NCBI RefSeq assembly: GCF_000760735.1
Contig: NZ_JMEX01000005.1
Span: 560,213-624,212 of the forward strand
Direction of reading: 5' to 3'
DNA length: 64,000 nt
Origin: Rhodococcoides fascians A44A
Lineage (GTDB): Bacteria > Actinomycetota > Actinomycetes > Mycobacteriales > Mycobacteriaceae
Shown: in pieces, positions 36,585-45,031 of the stretch
Layout of the letters: every line of letters starts with the position of its first letter
How positions within the stretch are numbered: the stretch's first letter is position 1
The notes under the pieces: generated by a model
What the model saw: only the letters and a program-made list of their open reading frames with translations
Database searches by the model: none
Told to the model about the DNA's origin: nothing
Made by a program: the position numbers and the translations under genes

Positions 36585-38048
36585 CTAGGAGTATTCCTTG
36601 CGGAACCGGGTTTCCAGTTCTTCGAGCGTCTGGCCGCGCGTCTCCGGCACCTGAGTGATGCAGAAGATGAGCGCGATCACACCGAGACCGACGAAGATGA
36701 AGAACGTGGCCGCAATCCCGAAGGCTGCTACGACCGGCGGGAACAACAGCGCAATCGCCGCGTTCGCAATCCACAGCGCGAAGACACACAGGCCGATCGC
36801 GAAACTGCGAATCTTCAGGGGGAAGATCTCCGCGAGCATCAACCACGCCAGAGGTCCGATGGTTCCCTGCATGCAGAACACGAACAGGACGACGAACACC
36901 AGAATGAAGTATGCCTTGACCGTGCCGTCCGGCAGTAGAAGCGCGGACAAGCCGACGAGAAGGTGGAACGTTGTAGTCAGCGAGAAGCCCGCGATCAGCA
37001 TGGTCCGCCGGTTGACCTTGTTCATCAGAAATATGCCGACCGTGATTCCGAGAACACTGAACAATCCGTTGAGGGTGTTCGCGATGATTGCTGCGCTGGA
37101 CGAGAACCCGGCATCGCTCAACAATTGGGTTCCGTAGTACATCACCGAGTTGATACCGGTGATCTGGTTGGCGACACCGAGTCCGACGCCGATGTAGATC
37201 AATCGACGAATCCAGCGGACGGACAGATCCGTGACACCACCGGTCTTCGCCAGTTTCTCTTCCTCGGCGAGTCGGTGCACCTCGGCCATCTCGGCCTGTG
37301 CGCGTTCTTCCGACCGAACCTGCCTGAGTACTTCCAGGGCCTCGTCCTCGCGCCCCTGAAGAACGAGCCAACGCGGGCTTTCGGGCATGCGCAGCATTCC
37401 GAAGAAAAGCACGATTGCGGGAGCTACCGCAACGAGAAGCATGAAGCGCCAGACGGACTCGTGCTCACCCCAGATGTTGAAGATGATCGCGTTGATCACG
37501 AAGGCTGCGAACTGCCCGCTGACGATCATGACCTCGTTGCGCGTGACCAACGAACCGCGCCGCTCCACGGGGGAAATCTCCGACAGGTAGACGGGCACCG
37601 TCGCCGATGCGCCACCGACAGCGAGGCCGAGTACGAAGCGGAACACGGCCAAGATCTCCCAGCTCGGTGACAGCACGCACCCGAGCGTTCCGACCATGAA
37701 GACCAGAGCGAGCATGATGATGTTGTGGCGTCGGCCGAATCTGTCGGACAGGCGCCCGCCCACCAGTGCGCCGATAGCCGCACCGAAGATGAGAATACTG
37801 ACGACGAACCCCTCCGTGAACGAGGTGAGCGACAAGTCGTCACGCAGCGGTTCGAGCGCTCCGTTGATCACTCCGGTGTCGTATCCGAAGAGCAAGCCAC
37901 CGAACGTCGCAATCACCGCGATGATGCCTAGCCGATGACTGTGTGTTCCTACTGTATCCGGTGGAAGAACTGCACCGGTCGATCCGTCACTACGGGTCAT
38001 CTCGATCCAATCTTGTGTGCGCGCGGAGGACGGATCCTGAGCACGCAT
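36585..38048 (-). CDS. Sugar porter-family MFS transporter
   Basis: 487 residues, 12 transmembrane helices. It has sugar-porter signatures: GGLLFGYDTGVINGAL in helix 1, GGRLSDRFGRR after helix 2, PVYLSEISPVERRG after helix 4, PESPRWLVLQGREDEAL at the central loop and PETRGQTLEELE at the C-terminus. It would import a sugar or polyol (inositol-, xylose- or glucose-type) with protons; substrate unknown. ATG 38048 is favoured by AAGGA 5 nt upstream; ATG 38000 is an alternative. It is divergent from the EEP gene, with a 142-bp gap holding both promoters. Confidence 0.88.
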   Translation of the reverse strand: MRAQDPSSARTQDWIEMTRSDGSTGAVLPPDTVGTHSHRLGIIAVIATFGGLLFGYDTGVINGALEPLRDDLSLTSFTEGFVVSILIFGAAIGALVGGRLSDRFGRRHNIIMLALVFMVGTLGCVLSPSWEILAVFRFVLGLAVGGASATVPVYLSEISPVERRGSLVTRNEVMIVSGQFAAFVINAIIFNIWGEHESVWRFMLLVAVAPAIVLFFGMLRMPESPRWLVLQGREDEALEVLRQVRSEERAQAEMAEVHRLAEEEKLAKTGGVTDLSVRWIRRLIYIGVGLGVANQITGINSVMYYGTQLLSDAGFSSSAAIIANTLNGLFSVLGITVGIFLMNKVNRRTMLIAGFSLTTTFHLLVGLSALLLPDGTVKAYFILVFVVLFVFCMQGTIGPLAWLMLAEIFPLKIRSFAIGLCVFALWIANAAIALLFPPVVAAFGIAATFFIFVGLGVIALIFCITQVPETRGQTLEELETRFRKEYS

Positions 38049-38190
38049 CCGATTCCTTGTACTTATGTCTTTACATATTTCTAGCTTGCTGAGAACTGGA
38101 TCACAAGTTCCCTCCGTGGGACACCTCCTCACTGAATCGATCCGACCTGGGCGGACCGGGTCGACTTTTATTCGCGGTTACGCTTCTGAT

Positions 38191-39198
38191 GTGCAACATC
38201 AAACGGCAAATTCTGCTCGATCAGCTCGTCGTTCTCGGGGTTGGCGAGTAGCCGCGGTTCTCGTTGCCGCCTGCTGCGTACTGATCGGTGCGACGGGTGT
38301 CGTCGCCTACTTCAGCGACACGCAGAACAGGTACGTGGTGGGGCTGGCGTCGTTCGCGCCCATCCTCATGGCGTTCTCCTTGCTCGGTATCGCCGTTGCC
38401 GCGGTGTCCCGACGCTGGATCCTGGCAACGGCATCGACCGTCGTCGCGGTGACGGCGTCGGCATTGCTCGCGCCCGTGTACATCGCGAGCGACCGAGCGG
38501 ACGCCGACACACCCGGCCGGGGGCAGGACATCGACGTGCTGCAAGCCAACCTGATGCTCGGGCTGGCCGATGCGGGCAACGTGCTGGACCTCGTCCGATC
38601 ACAGGACATCGACGTCTTCACCGCACAAGAACTGACGTTCGACGCAGAGAGCGCGCTCGACGCCGCCGGGATCGCCGAGCTGCTCCCGTACCGCTACACC
38701 AGGCCGACACCGGGCGGCGGCGGAGGTACCGGCATCTTCAGTCGATTCCCGATCTCCGGAGAGCGCGAGCTCCCGGTATTCACTCTGTCCAACCTGGCGG
38801 TCGATCTGAACGTCGGTACCGACGACCCCGTCCGCGTTTACTCGGTCCATCCGGTGCCGCCTTATCCATCGCCGACGCCACTGTGGGCATCGGAGATGGA
38901 CATGATCCGATCCGAGGTGTCGACAGCCACTTCGATGACCAACGTGATCGTCAGCGGTGACTTCAACTCCACCAGATCTCACAGCAAGTTCAGGCACATC
39001 CTCGACGTCGGGTACGAGGACGCAGCGGACGCCACGGGTAGCGGCTTGATTCCGACCTACCCCACCGACAAGTCGTATCCACCTGTCGTCGGGATCGACC
39101 ACGTCCTGACCCGTGGCGCACACGCCACCGCACTGGAACGGATTGCGATCGTCGGGTCGGATCATCACGGACTGATCGCCGAGATTCGACTGCAATGA
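38191..39198 (+). CDS. Membrane-anchored endonuclease/exonuclease/phosphatase family protein
   Basis: 335 residues. Three hydrophobic helices in the first ~110 residues anchor the protein; the catalytic domain then faces presumably outward. EEP active-site motifs are visible: QANLMLG (Asn), FTAQELT (Glu), SGDFNSTRS (Asp, Asn), GIDHVLT (Asp, His), and SDHHGL (Asp-His at the end). Such proteins may cleave nucleic acids or phosphodiesters in lipids; the substrate is unknown. GTG 38191 is 6 nt after a TACGCT box, suggesting a leaderless message, and is preferred over TTG/ATG positions upstream. Confidence 0.82.
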   Translation: MQHQTANSARSARRSRGWRVAAVLVAACCVLIGATGVVAYFSDTQNRYVVGLASFAPILMAFSLLGIAVAAVSRRWILATASTVVAVTASALLAPVYIASDRADADTPGRGQDIDVLQANLMLGLADAGNVLDLVRSQDIDVFTAQELTFDAESALDAAGIAELLPYRYTRPTPGGGGGTGIFSRFPISGERELPVFTLSNLAVDLNVGTDDPVRVYSVHPVPPYPSPTPLWASEMDMIRSEVSTATSMTNVIVSGDFNSTRSHSKFRHILDVGYEDAADATGSGLIPTYPTDKSYPPVVGIDHVLTRGAHATALERIAIVGSDHHGLIAEIRLQ

Positions 39199-39302
39199 TC
39201 GTGGTTGTATCGCCGTTTCGAACCGATCAGTATCGTCGTCTGATTAGATAAACTGTCAACTATCTGCGGGTCGGTCATGTACGGGATGTAGAGGTCCTTG
39301 AA

Positions 39303-40388
39303 ATGAGTTCGCTGCACGAGTGGTGGTCGCAACGGACCGACTACGTGTGGAACGTCGCCTACTCGCAGAGCCATCCGATCCTCCGCCAGAGCCGCGTCGC
39401 AATCGGATTGTGCTGCTGGTTCTACGGGCTGATCTGCCTGCTCGCGATTGCGACGCCGGTGGTGTCGAGCACCGTCGACATCGCTGTGATCGGAACCTTC
39501 GGGGTCAGCTCGATGGTCGTCGGTTGCCTCTGGATACGCGGACCGTGGCCGGCGTACAGGCACTCCTTGCTCTTCGTCGCGTTCGCCGAAATCGGCGTCG
39601 CCGCCGTTCTGTTCTCTCTCGACGATCGCCCCGTGGCGCTTCTGTGCTCGGCCCTGTTGGCCGTGATGGGAAATTACGTGTCCGCGTATCACGACACCCG
39701 GGTGTTCGTGGCCCATCAGTTGTGGGCTCTGTGCACGTGCGCCGCTCTCTACGTCCTGGCGATCTCCTACTCCGACGCCGATTTCGCGCAGATGACGGCG
39801 TATCTCATCGTTCTCGTCATGGTTCTGGTGTCGTCCCCGATCCTCACTCAGGCGTACCTGACGTTTCTCAAGAGGGATGCCGCCGTCGCACACTTCGACC
39901 CGTTGACCGGTCTGCGGAACCGTCGCGGACTCGACTCGGCCGTCGGTGTGATGGCCGACGGAGCAGCGGGCGTCGCGGTCCTCGTCGCAGATCTGGACAA
40001 CTTCAAGGCGGTCAACGACGGATTCGGTCACAGCTTCGGCGACGATGTTCTGCGCAAGACAGCCCAGGCCATCAACGCGAATTTTCCTCTTCCAGCCGTG
40101 ACCGCTCGCACCGGCGGTGAGGAATTCGTCGTGGTCTCCGCCGGACCGCTGTCGGAGATGTCCCGGGCGGCCGAAGCGCTGCGCGATGCGATTCCGGCCT
40201 GCAATTCCGCAGGCGTGACCACCACGAGCATCGGCATCCACTATCGGGAGATCGCGATCCAGGCCGTCCCCGAACTACTCGACGAGTTGCTCGACAGCGC
40301 CGACACCGCGATGTACCGAGCCAAGAGCCACGGCGGCAACTCGGTGGAGATCGACGTCTACGACGGTGACATCAGGACCGGTTCCTGA
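39303..40388 (+). CDS. Membrane-bound diguanylate cyclase (GGDEF)
   Basis: 361 residues. About 5-6 transmembrane helices (residues ~30-190) are followed by a GGDEF domain: FDPLTGLRNRRGLD, DLDNFKAVNDGFGHSFGDDVL, and the active-site GGEEF at 271-275. It should make c-di-GMP from two GTP. The product-inhibition motif RxxD that normally stands shortly before GG(D/E)EF is absent (FPLPAVTAR). No EAL domain. ATG 39303 follows GAGGTCC. The 104-bp gap upstream is AT-richer than its surroundings and may contain the promoter (TAGATA near 39245). Confidence 0.93.
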   Translation: MSSLHEWWSQRTDYVWNVAYSQSHPILRQSRVAIGLCCWFYGLICLLAIATPVVSSTVDIAVIGTFGVSSMVVGCLWIRGPWPAYRHSLLFVAFAEIGVAAVLFSLDDRPVALLCSALLAVMGNYVSAYHDTRVFVAHQLWALCTCAALYVLAISYSDADFAQMTAYLIVLVMVLVSSPILTQAYLTFLKRDAAVAHFDPLTGLRNRRGLDSAVGVMADGAAGVAVLVADLDNFKAVNDGFGHSFGDDVLRKTAQAINANFPLPAVTARTGGEEFVVVSAGPLSEMSRAAEALRDAIPACNSAGVTTTSIGIHYREIAIQAVPELLDELLDSADTAMYRAKSHGGNSVEIDVYDGDIRTGS

Positions 40389-40403
40389 TGGCATCATGAG
40401 CGA

Positions 40404-40580
40404 ATGAGTTCCAACGATCTCTTCGGAGGCCCACGGAGATTGGCGGCTGTCGTGGCTGTCATCGTCGTCGTCGCACTTCTCGCTCTCGGAGCCACTGTTC
40501 TCGTTCGCCATCTCCTCGGACCACCGGAAGGTCCGTCGCCGTACGACACTCCTGCGTCCTCGGAGGTGTCGACTCCGTGA
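40404..40580 (+). CDS. 58-residue single-span membrane peptide
   Basis: ATG 40404 to TGA 40580. The sequence has one long hydrophobic helix (LAAVVAVIVVVALLALGATVLV) between a short polar N-terminus and a Pro/Ser-rich tail. The ComB-like gene starts with GTG inside its last codons (GTGA overlap), a sign that both are real and coupled. There is no clear Shine-Dalgarno site; CATCAT lies 6 nt upstream of the ATG. Unknown function. Confidence 0.7.
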   Translation: MSSNDLFGGPRRLAAVVAVIVVVALLALGATVLVRHLLGPPEGPSPYDTPASSEVSTP

Positions 40581-41362
40581 CCGAACCGGACCGCGCGCAT
40601 CGACAGTTCGCGTCGACGGTTCGGTTCGACTGGGGCACCTCGGGTGCATCGGCAATCGCTTCCGGCGCGGACGTTGCCGTCGTCGTCGACGTTCTGTCGT
40701 TCACCACCACGTTGACCGTCGCCGCCGATGCCGGTACCGCGGTGGTGCCCTGGGCCGTCGGGCAGGATTCGGCCACCGAGTACGCGCGCCGCACCGGTGC
40801 CGTCTTGGCGGTACGGCGGCGCGATGCGGGCCCGGGCGACATCAGCTTGTCCCCGGCCACGCTCCGATCGGGGACGCCGCCACACCGGCTCGTGCTGCCG
40901 TCGCCGAACGGGTCGACGATATCCGCGCAGCTGGCTTCCGAGGTACCGGTTTGCACAGGGGTCTCGCTTCGCAACGCACCGGCTACGGCGCAGTGGATCG
41001 CCGCGACCACCGATACCGACGCCGTCGTTGCGGTCATCGCCGCCGGAGAACACTGGCCGAACGGTGCCCTGCGACCGAGCGTCGAGGACCTGTGGGGAGC
41101 CGGATTCCTCCTCGCGGAACTGGCCGACAGGCGCCCGGACTGCAGCCTGTCGCCGGAGGCGGAGATGGCCCGCAACGCGTGGAAGGCCGTGTCCGGTCGG
41201 CTCCCCCACGCGCTGGCCGAATCGGCGTCGGGACGCGAACTGATCGACTCGGGGTACGAGATCGACGTCACGATCGCTGCGGAAGTCGGCTCCTCGCGAT
41301 CCGTGCCCGTACTGACGTCAGGAATGTTCGTCGACGCGGCATCGCACGACGACGCTGTGTGA
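40577..41362 (+). CDS. 2-phosphosulfolactate phosphatase-like protein (ComB family)
   Basis: 261 residues of the ComB family, named for the Mg2+-dependent phosphatase of coenzyme M synthesis in methanogens. Conserved segments are VAVVVDVLSFTTTL near residue 34, LVLPSPNGSTIS near residue 108 and VIAAGEHWPNGALRPS-type loop. Actinobacteria do not make coenzyme M, so the real substrate is unknown, probably another small phosphate ester. It is coupled to the membrane peptide upstream, and a terminator follows 60 bp after the stop. Confidence 0.82.
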   Translation: MTEPDRAHRQFASTVRFDWGTSGASAIASGADVAVVVDVLSFTTTLTVAADAGTAVVPWAVGQDSATEYARRTGAVLAVRRRDAGPGDISLSPATLRSGTPPHRLVLPSPNGSTISAQLASEVPVCTGVSLRNAPATAQWIAATTDTDAVVAVIAAGEHWPNGALRPSVEDLWGAGFLLAELADRRPDCSLSPEAEMARNAWKAVSGRLPHALAESASGRELIDSGYEIDVTIAAEVGSSRSVPVLTSGMFVDAASHDDAV

Positions 41363-41422
41363 CCGGCGCAACATTTCACTGTCCCGCCCGAGCCCCGGAA
41401 CTGCGAAAACGTCGACGACGTG

Positions 41423-41453
41423 CGGACACGAGGGTGTCCGTTATTTGGTCTTT
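41423..41453 (+). terminator. Rho-independent terminator after the ComB-like gene
   Basis: CGGACAC (41423-41429), loop GAGG, GTGTCCG (41434-41440), followed by a T-rich run TTATTTGGTCTTT. It closes the diguanylate cyclase/ComB unit before the mannosyltransferase. Confidence 0.75.
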
Positions 41454-41479
41454 GATACCCGATCACGGATCATACGAGC

Positions 41480-42223
41480 GTGAGCATTCCGAACGTCGCC
41501 CCGAAGACGACCGTTGTCGTACCCACGTACAACGAACGCGAGAACCTCCCGAAGCTCGTCGAGCTTCTCGCCGGTCTGGAACTCGAGAACCTTCATGTGC
41601 TCGTGGTCGACGACAACTCCCCCGACGGCACGGGCAAGCTCGCCGACGAACTCGCCGAGACAGGGCCTTTGCCGGTGACGGTTCTGCACCGCACCGAGAA
41701 GAACGGGCTCGGCCGGGCGTACGTGGCCGGCATGAGCCGCGCACTCGACGACGGTGCGGACATCGTCGTCCAGATGGACGCGGACCTGTCCCACCCCGCC
41801 GACGTCATCCCCACGATGGTGCGCACGCTCACGACGACGGACGCAGCCGTCGTACTGGGTTCGCGCTACGTCCCGGGCGGAGCCGTGGCCAGCGATTGGC
41901 CCTGGCATCGGAAGGCACTGTCTGCATGGGCCAACTTCTACGTCAACGCGATTCTTCGGTTGAAGGTCAAGGACGCTACCGCGGGCTTCAAAGCCTGGCA
42001 CGCTGCGACTCTGCGGGCGATCGACGTGAAGTCGGTCGAGAGCAACGGCTATGCGTTCCAGGTGGAGATGAACCACCGCACCGTCCGACGCGGCTTGAAG
42101 ATCGCCGAGGTCCCCATTCGCTTCGAGGAACGCAACGACGGCGAATCCAAGATGAGCCTCGCCGTGCAGCTCGAATCCGCAGCCGTACCGTGGAAGTTGC
42201 TCTTCGGAGTCAGGCGGCCTTGA
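41480..42223 (+). CDS. ppm1: Polyprenol monophosphomannose synthase (Ppm1 GT2 domain)
   Basis: 247 residues of the dolichol-phosphate mannosyltransferase family. It transfers mannose from GDP-mannose to polyprenyl phosphate, giving the donor for lipoarabinomannan and lipomannan. VVVPTYNERENLPKLVELL, VLVVDDNSPDGTG, IVVQMDADLSHPADVIP (the D-x-D metal site) and VLGSRYVPGG are all typical. In M. tuberculosis the enzyme is fused to an N-acyltransferase domain; here it stands alone and no lnt gene is adjacent. Its 3' end overlaps the convergent acyltransferase by 14 bp. Confidence 0.9.
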   Translation: MSIPNVAPKTTVVVPTYNERENLPKLVELLAGLELENLHVLVVDDNSPDGTGKLADELAETGPLPVTVLHRTEKNGLGRAYVAGMSRALDDGADIVVQMDADLSHPADVIPTMVRTLTTTDAAVVLGSRYVPGGAVASDWPWHRKALSAWANFYVNAILRLKVKDATAGFKAWHAATLRAIDVKSVESNGYAFQVEMNHRTVRRGLKIAEVPIRFEERNDGESKMSLAVQLESAAVPWKLLFGVRRP

Positions 42224-42881
42224 CCTTCGCCGCGTAGGTGTCGACGTACTCCTGGCCCGAGAGCTCCATCAGCGAGTACATCACCTCGTCCGTCGCGGAC
42301 CGCACGACGGCGTGGTTGCCCGCGTGCTCTCGGTATCGAGCGAAGTCGATGGGCGCGCCGAACTTCACGACGATCTTCGCCGGTCGCCACATCCGGCTGC
42401 CGACCGGATTGAATTTCTCGGTACCGAACATGACCACGGGAACGACGGGCGCCCCGGATTCCAGCGCAACTCTCGCCATTCCTGTCTTCCCCTTGTACAG
42501 CCTGCCGTCCGGAGACCTCGTCCCTTCGGGGTAGATGGCCCATATTCCGTTGTCGGCAAGTATTTTTCGTGCTGCAGCCAGGGCTGGATCGCCCGCCCCT
42601 GCACCGGAGCGGTCGACGGGGACCTGACCTGCACTCGTGTAGAACCAGCACAGCACCCGACCCTTGAGGCCCGATCCCGAGAAGTACTCGCTCTTGGCGA
42701 TGAAACGGATTCTCCGCCTGACGACCAACACCAGGAAGAACGAGTCGACAACCGTCAGGTGGTTACCCGCAAGAATGACGGGGCCGGACTGCGGCAGATG
42801 CTCCATGCCCTCGATGCGTGGTCTCCCCAGCAATCGCAGAACAGGGCCGATCAGAACGTACTTGAACATCCAGTACCACAT
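42210..42881 (-). CDS. 1-acyl-sn-glycerol-3-phosphate acyltransferase (PlsC-like)
   Basis: 223 residues. The acyltransferase motifs are intact: NHLTVVD (H-x4-D), then AKSEYFSGSGLKG, YPEGTRSPDGRLYKGKTG and the Pro-Val-Val-Pro motif. It acylates lysophosphatidate or a related acceptor at the membrane surface. ATG 42881 is chosen for the MWYWMFKYVL N-terminus and the GGGAG upstream; ATG 42929 is an alternative. It is divergent from a TetR gene sharing one palindromic operator, so it is probably that regulator's target. Confidence 0.85.
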   Translation of the reverse strand: MWYWMFKYVLIGPVLRLLGRPRIEGMEHLPQSGPVILAGNHLTVVDSFFLVLVVRRRIRFIAKSEYFSGSGLKGRVLCWFYTSAGQVPVDRSGAGAGDPALAAARKILADNGIWAIYPEGTRSPDGRLYKGKTGMARVALESGAPVVPVVMFGTEKFNPVGSRMWRPAKIVVKFGAPIDFARYREHAGNHAVVRSATDEVMYSLMELSGQEYVDTYAAKVKAA

Positions 42882-42934
42882 GGGCGGTGCACTCCCTCGA
42901 GTCTGCCGAAAACAACGAGTCGTGGACATCGTCT

Positions 42935-42967
42935 CCGTCCATAGTAGACACTGTCTACTATGGACGG
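42935..42967. promoter_or_regulatory. Perfect 33-bp palindromic operator between acyltransferase and tetR
   Basis: Arms CCGTCCATAGTAGACA (42935-42950) and TGTCTACTATGGACGG (42952-42967) are exact reverse complements around one C. The tetR ATG (42960) lies inside the right arm. GACACT, 7 nt before that ATG, and its mirror GACAGT on the other strand can serve as symmetrical -10 boxes, so one bound TetR dimer or pair of dimers would block both directions. Confidence 0.85.
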
Positions 42968-43583
42968 GCACGAAACGCCCGCCGCGCGTTTGATCGACGC
43001 GGCGGAGACGCTGTTGGAGACCGAAGGAATTTCAGGGGTGACGGTCAGATCCGTCGCACGGGCCGCGGGACTGTCGCACGGCGCACCACGGCGCTACTTC
43101 CCGACCCTCGCAGCTCTGCACGCCGCCGTAGCGCAGCGGGGCCTGCACGACCTCCGCCGGAGAATCGAACTCGAAGTAGGCGCGAACACCGACCCCGCGC
43201 GGCGGTTGAAGGCCGCGGCCCTCGCCTATGTGCGCTACGCCGTCGAACGACCCGCCATGTTCGCACTCGTGTTCCGTCACGACGTTCTCGCGAACTCGGG
43301 AATGCATCTTCGCGGAACGTCGTTGCCGCTGTTCGCGTTCGTCACCGACCTCGTCGAACCGTTGGCAGGCACCGACGCTCACGTCCGAGCAGTACAGGTC
43401 TGGACGGCGGTCCACGGAATCGCTGCGCTGAGCTCGACGACCGCACTGTCGGTGGTCACCGAGGTCGACTCGACCGCTCTGGTGAATGCAGCGGTCGAGT
43501 CGATCGTCGACGCACGCCGAAGCGACGCCATCCGAGCCGACGAGAATCAGCCGGCTATGGATTTCACCGACGCGGGCAGCTGA
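42960..43583 (+). CDS. TetR-family transcriptional regulator
   Basis: 207 residues. The N-terminal DNA-binding domain has the standard pattern: ARLIDAAETLLETEGISGVTVRSVARAAGLSHGAPRRYFPTLAALHAAV is split here as helix 1, helix-turn-helix (VRSVARAAGLSHGAPRRYF, about 29-47). The C-terminal ligand domain is typical of the WHG/TetR_C group (VRYAVERPAMFALVFRHDVL). ATG 42960 lies within a perfect palindromic operator shared with the acyltransferase, so it likely represses itself and that gene. The ligand may be a lipid (inference). It overlaps convergent pepR by 37 bp at the 3' end. Confidence 0.92.
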   Translation: MDGHETPAARLIDAAETLLETEGISGVTVRSVARAAGLSHGAPRRYFPTLAALHAAVAQRGLHDLRRRIELEVGANTDPARRLKAAALAYVRYAVERPAMFALVFRHDVLANSGMHLRGTSLPLFAFVTDLVEPLAGTDAHVRAVQVWTAVHGIAALSSTTALSVVTEVDSTALVNAAVESIVDARRSDAIRADENQPAMDFTDAGS

Positions 43584-45031
43584 CGGACGCTCGTGTACGG
43601 GCCGACCACCGCAGCACCGAAAGGCCGGGACAACAGGACCCGAGCCACGTCGCGCACCTCGCTCACGGTCACCTGATCGATCCGGGCCAGGGTCTCCGAG
43701 ATGTCCCGATGATTGCCGTAATTGAGCTCGCTGCGGCCTATCCGGTTCATCCGTGACCCCGAATCCTCCAGCCCGAGGACGAGTCCGCCGCGCAACGAGC
43801 CCTTCGCTCGCGCGCACTCCTCCTCGGTGATGCCGTCGGAGGCGACCTGTGCGAGAACCTCACGCACCACCGTCGTCACCTCGGCGAGGTTCTCGGGCTG
43901 ACACCCGGCGTACACCGAGAAGGCCCCGGAATCGGAGAAGGTGTCCACCGACGAGTAGACCGAATAGGCCAGCCCGCGCTCTTCACGGATCTCCTGGAAC
44001 AGGCGCGACGAGAGCCCGCCTCCCACAGCCGCATTGAGTACGGACAGCGCCCACCGGTGTCCCTCGTGCCTACCGAACGCGCGCACACCGAGCGACAGAT
44101 GAGCCTGTTCGCTGTCTCGTCGTTCGAAACGAAGTTCGGGACGATGACGAAGTCTCGCCAGACCGTCGCGCCGGGGAGCAGGCTTGACGCCCTTGTGCAG
44201 ATGACCCGCGAATGCGCGTTTGACCAACGCCACCGCCTGGCGGTGATCGACGTTGCCCGCCACCGCCACGACCATCCGCTCCGGTGTGTACCGACGCGTG
44301 TGGAAGGAACGCAGCTGAGCGCGCGTCATGTCCTCGATGGATTCCACGGTCCCGATGACGGGCCGGCCGAGCGGATGATCACCGAACATCGCCTCGATGA
44401 ACAGATCACCGAGGAGATCCTCCGGATCGTCGTCGCGCATCGAGATCTCCTCGAGAACGACCTGACGCTCGACGTCGACATCACTTGCACGACAACGCCC
44501 GCGGAGGACGACATCACTGACGAGGTCGATTGCCAAACCGAGATCGTCGTCGAGGACGTGAGCGTAGAAGCACGTGCTCTCTTTCGAGGTGAACGCGTTC
44601 AGTTCACCGCCGACCCCGTCCATGACCTGAGCGATCTGCAACGCGCTCCGCGTCGGCGTCGACTTGAACAGCAGATGCTCCAGGAAATGAGCGGCACCGG
44701 CCACCGACGGACCCTCGTCCCGCGAACCCACGCCCACCCATACACCGACCGACGCCGACCGAACTCCCGGCACGAACTCGGTGACCACACGAAGACCACC
44801 GGGCAGCGTGGTGCGTTCGACACCCAGGTTCTGCCCGGCGGGATCCGAAACGGCAGAACGGTACGTCCCGTAGGAACGTACCGTTCTGCCTTGTTGCTTC
44901 TTACTCAGCGTTTGCCTCGGCAGGTGCGTCGGCCGGAGCCGAATCGGACGAGCCTGCAGCAGCTGCTCCCTCTTCCTCGACGGGAACGAGGCTGATCTTG
45001 CCGCGGTTGTCGATATCGGCGATCTCCACAC
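43547..45031 (-). CDS. pepR: M16-family zinc protease (PepR-like); start codon uncertain
   Basis: Conserved protein begins at about 44815 ([16 protein letters not shown]) and runs about 425 residues, equal to M. tuberculosis PepR (Rv2782c). The inverted zinc motif HFLEH with the distal Glu (ELNAFTSKE region) is present, and the C-terminal GLAYSVYS and [16 protein letters not shown] blocks are typical. Problem: between the pnp stop (44901) and the conserved region the frame has no ATG, GTG or TTG; the only canonical start upstream is GTG 45031 inside pnp, giving 59 extra unnatural residues. CTG at 44827 is a candidate. I give the longest frame but believe the true start is near 44850-44825. 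Neighbours: behind pnp, as in mycobacteria. Confidence 0.8.
   Translation of the reverse strand: MWRSPISTTAARSASFPSRKREQLLQARPIRLRPTHLPRQTLSKKQQGRTVRSYGTYRSAVSDPAGQNLGVERTTLPGGLRVVTEFVPGVRSASVGVWVGVGSRDEGPSVAGAAHFLEHLLFKSTPTRSALQIAQVMDGVGGELNAFTSKESTCFYAHVLDDDLGLAIDLVSDVVLRGRCRASDVDVERQVVLEEISMRDDDPEDLLGDLFIEAMFGDHPLGRPVIGTVESIEDMTRAQLRSFHTRRYTPERMVVAVAGNVDHRQAVALVKRAFAGHLHKGVKPAPRRDGLARLRHRPELRFERRDSEQAHLSLGVRAFGRHEGHRWALSVLNAAVGGGLSSRLFQEIREERGLAYSVYSSVDTFSDSGAFSVYAGCQPENLAEVTTVVREVLAQVASDGITEEECARAKGSLRGGLVLGLEDSGSRMNRIGRSELNYGNHRDISETLARIDQVTVSEVRDVARVLLSRPFGAAVVGPYTSVRQLPASVKSIAG
44852..44890 (-). terminator. 15-bp stem-loop between pnp and pepR
   Basis: GGCAGAACGGTACGT (44852-44866) and ACGTACCGTTCTGCC (44876-44890) pair perfectly around a 9-nt loop, 10 bp after the pnp stop. 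On the minus strand it is followed by GTTTCGG, not a real T-run; on the plus strand a T-rich stretch (TTGTTGCTTCTT) follows. It may terminate or attenuate transcription between pnp and pepR, or protect the pnp mRNA end. Confidence 0.6.
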
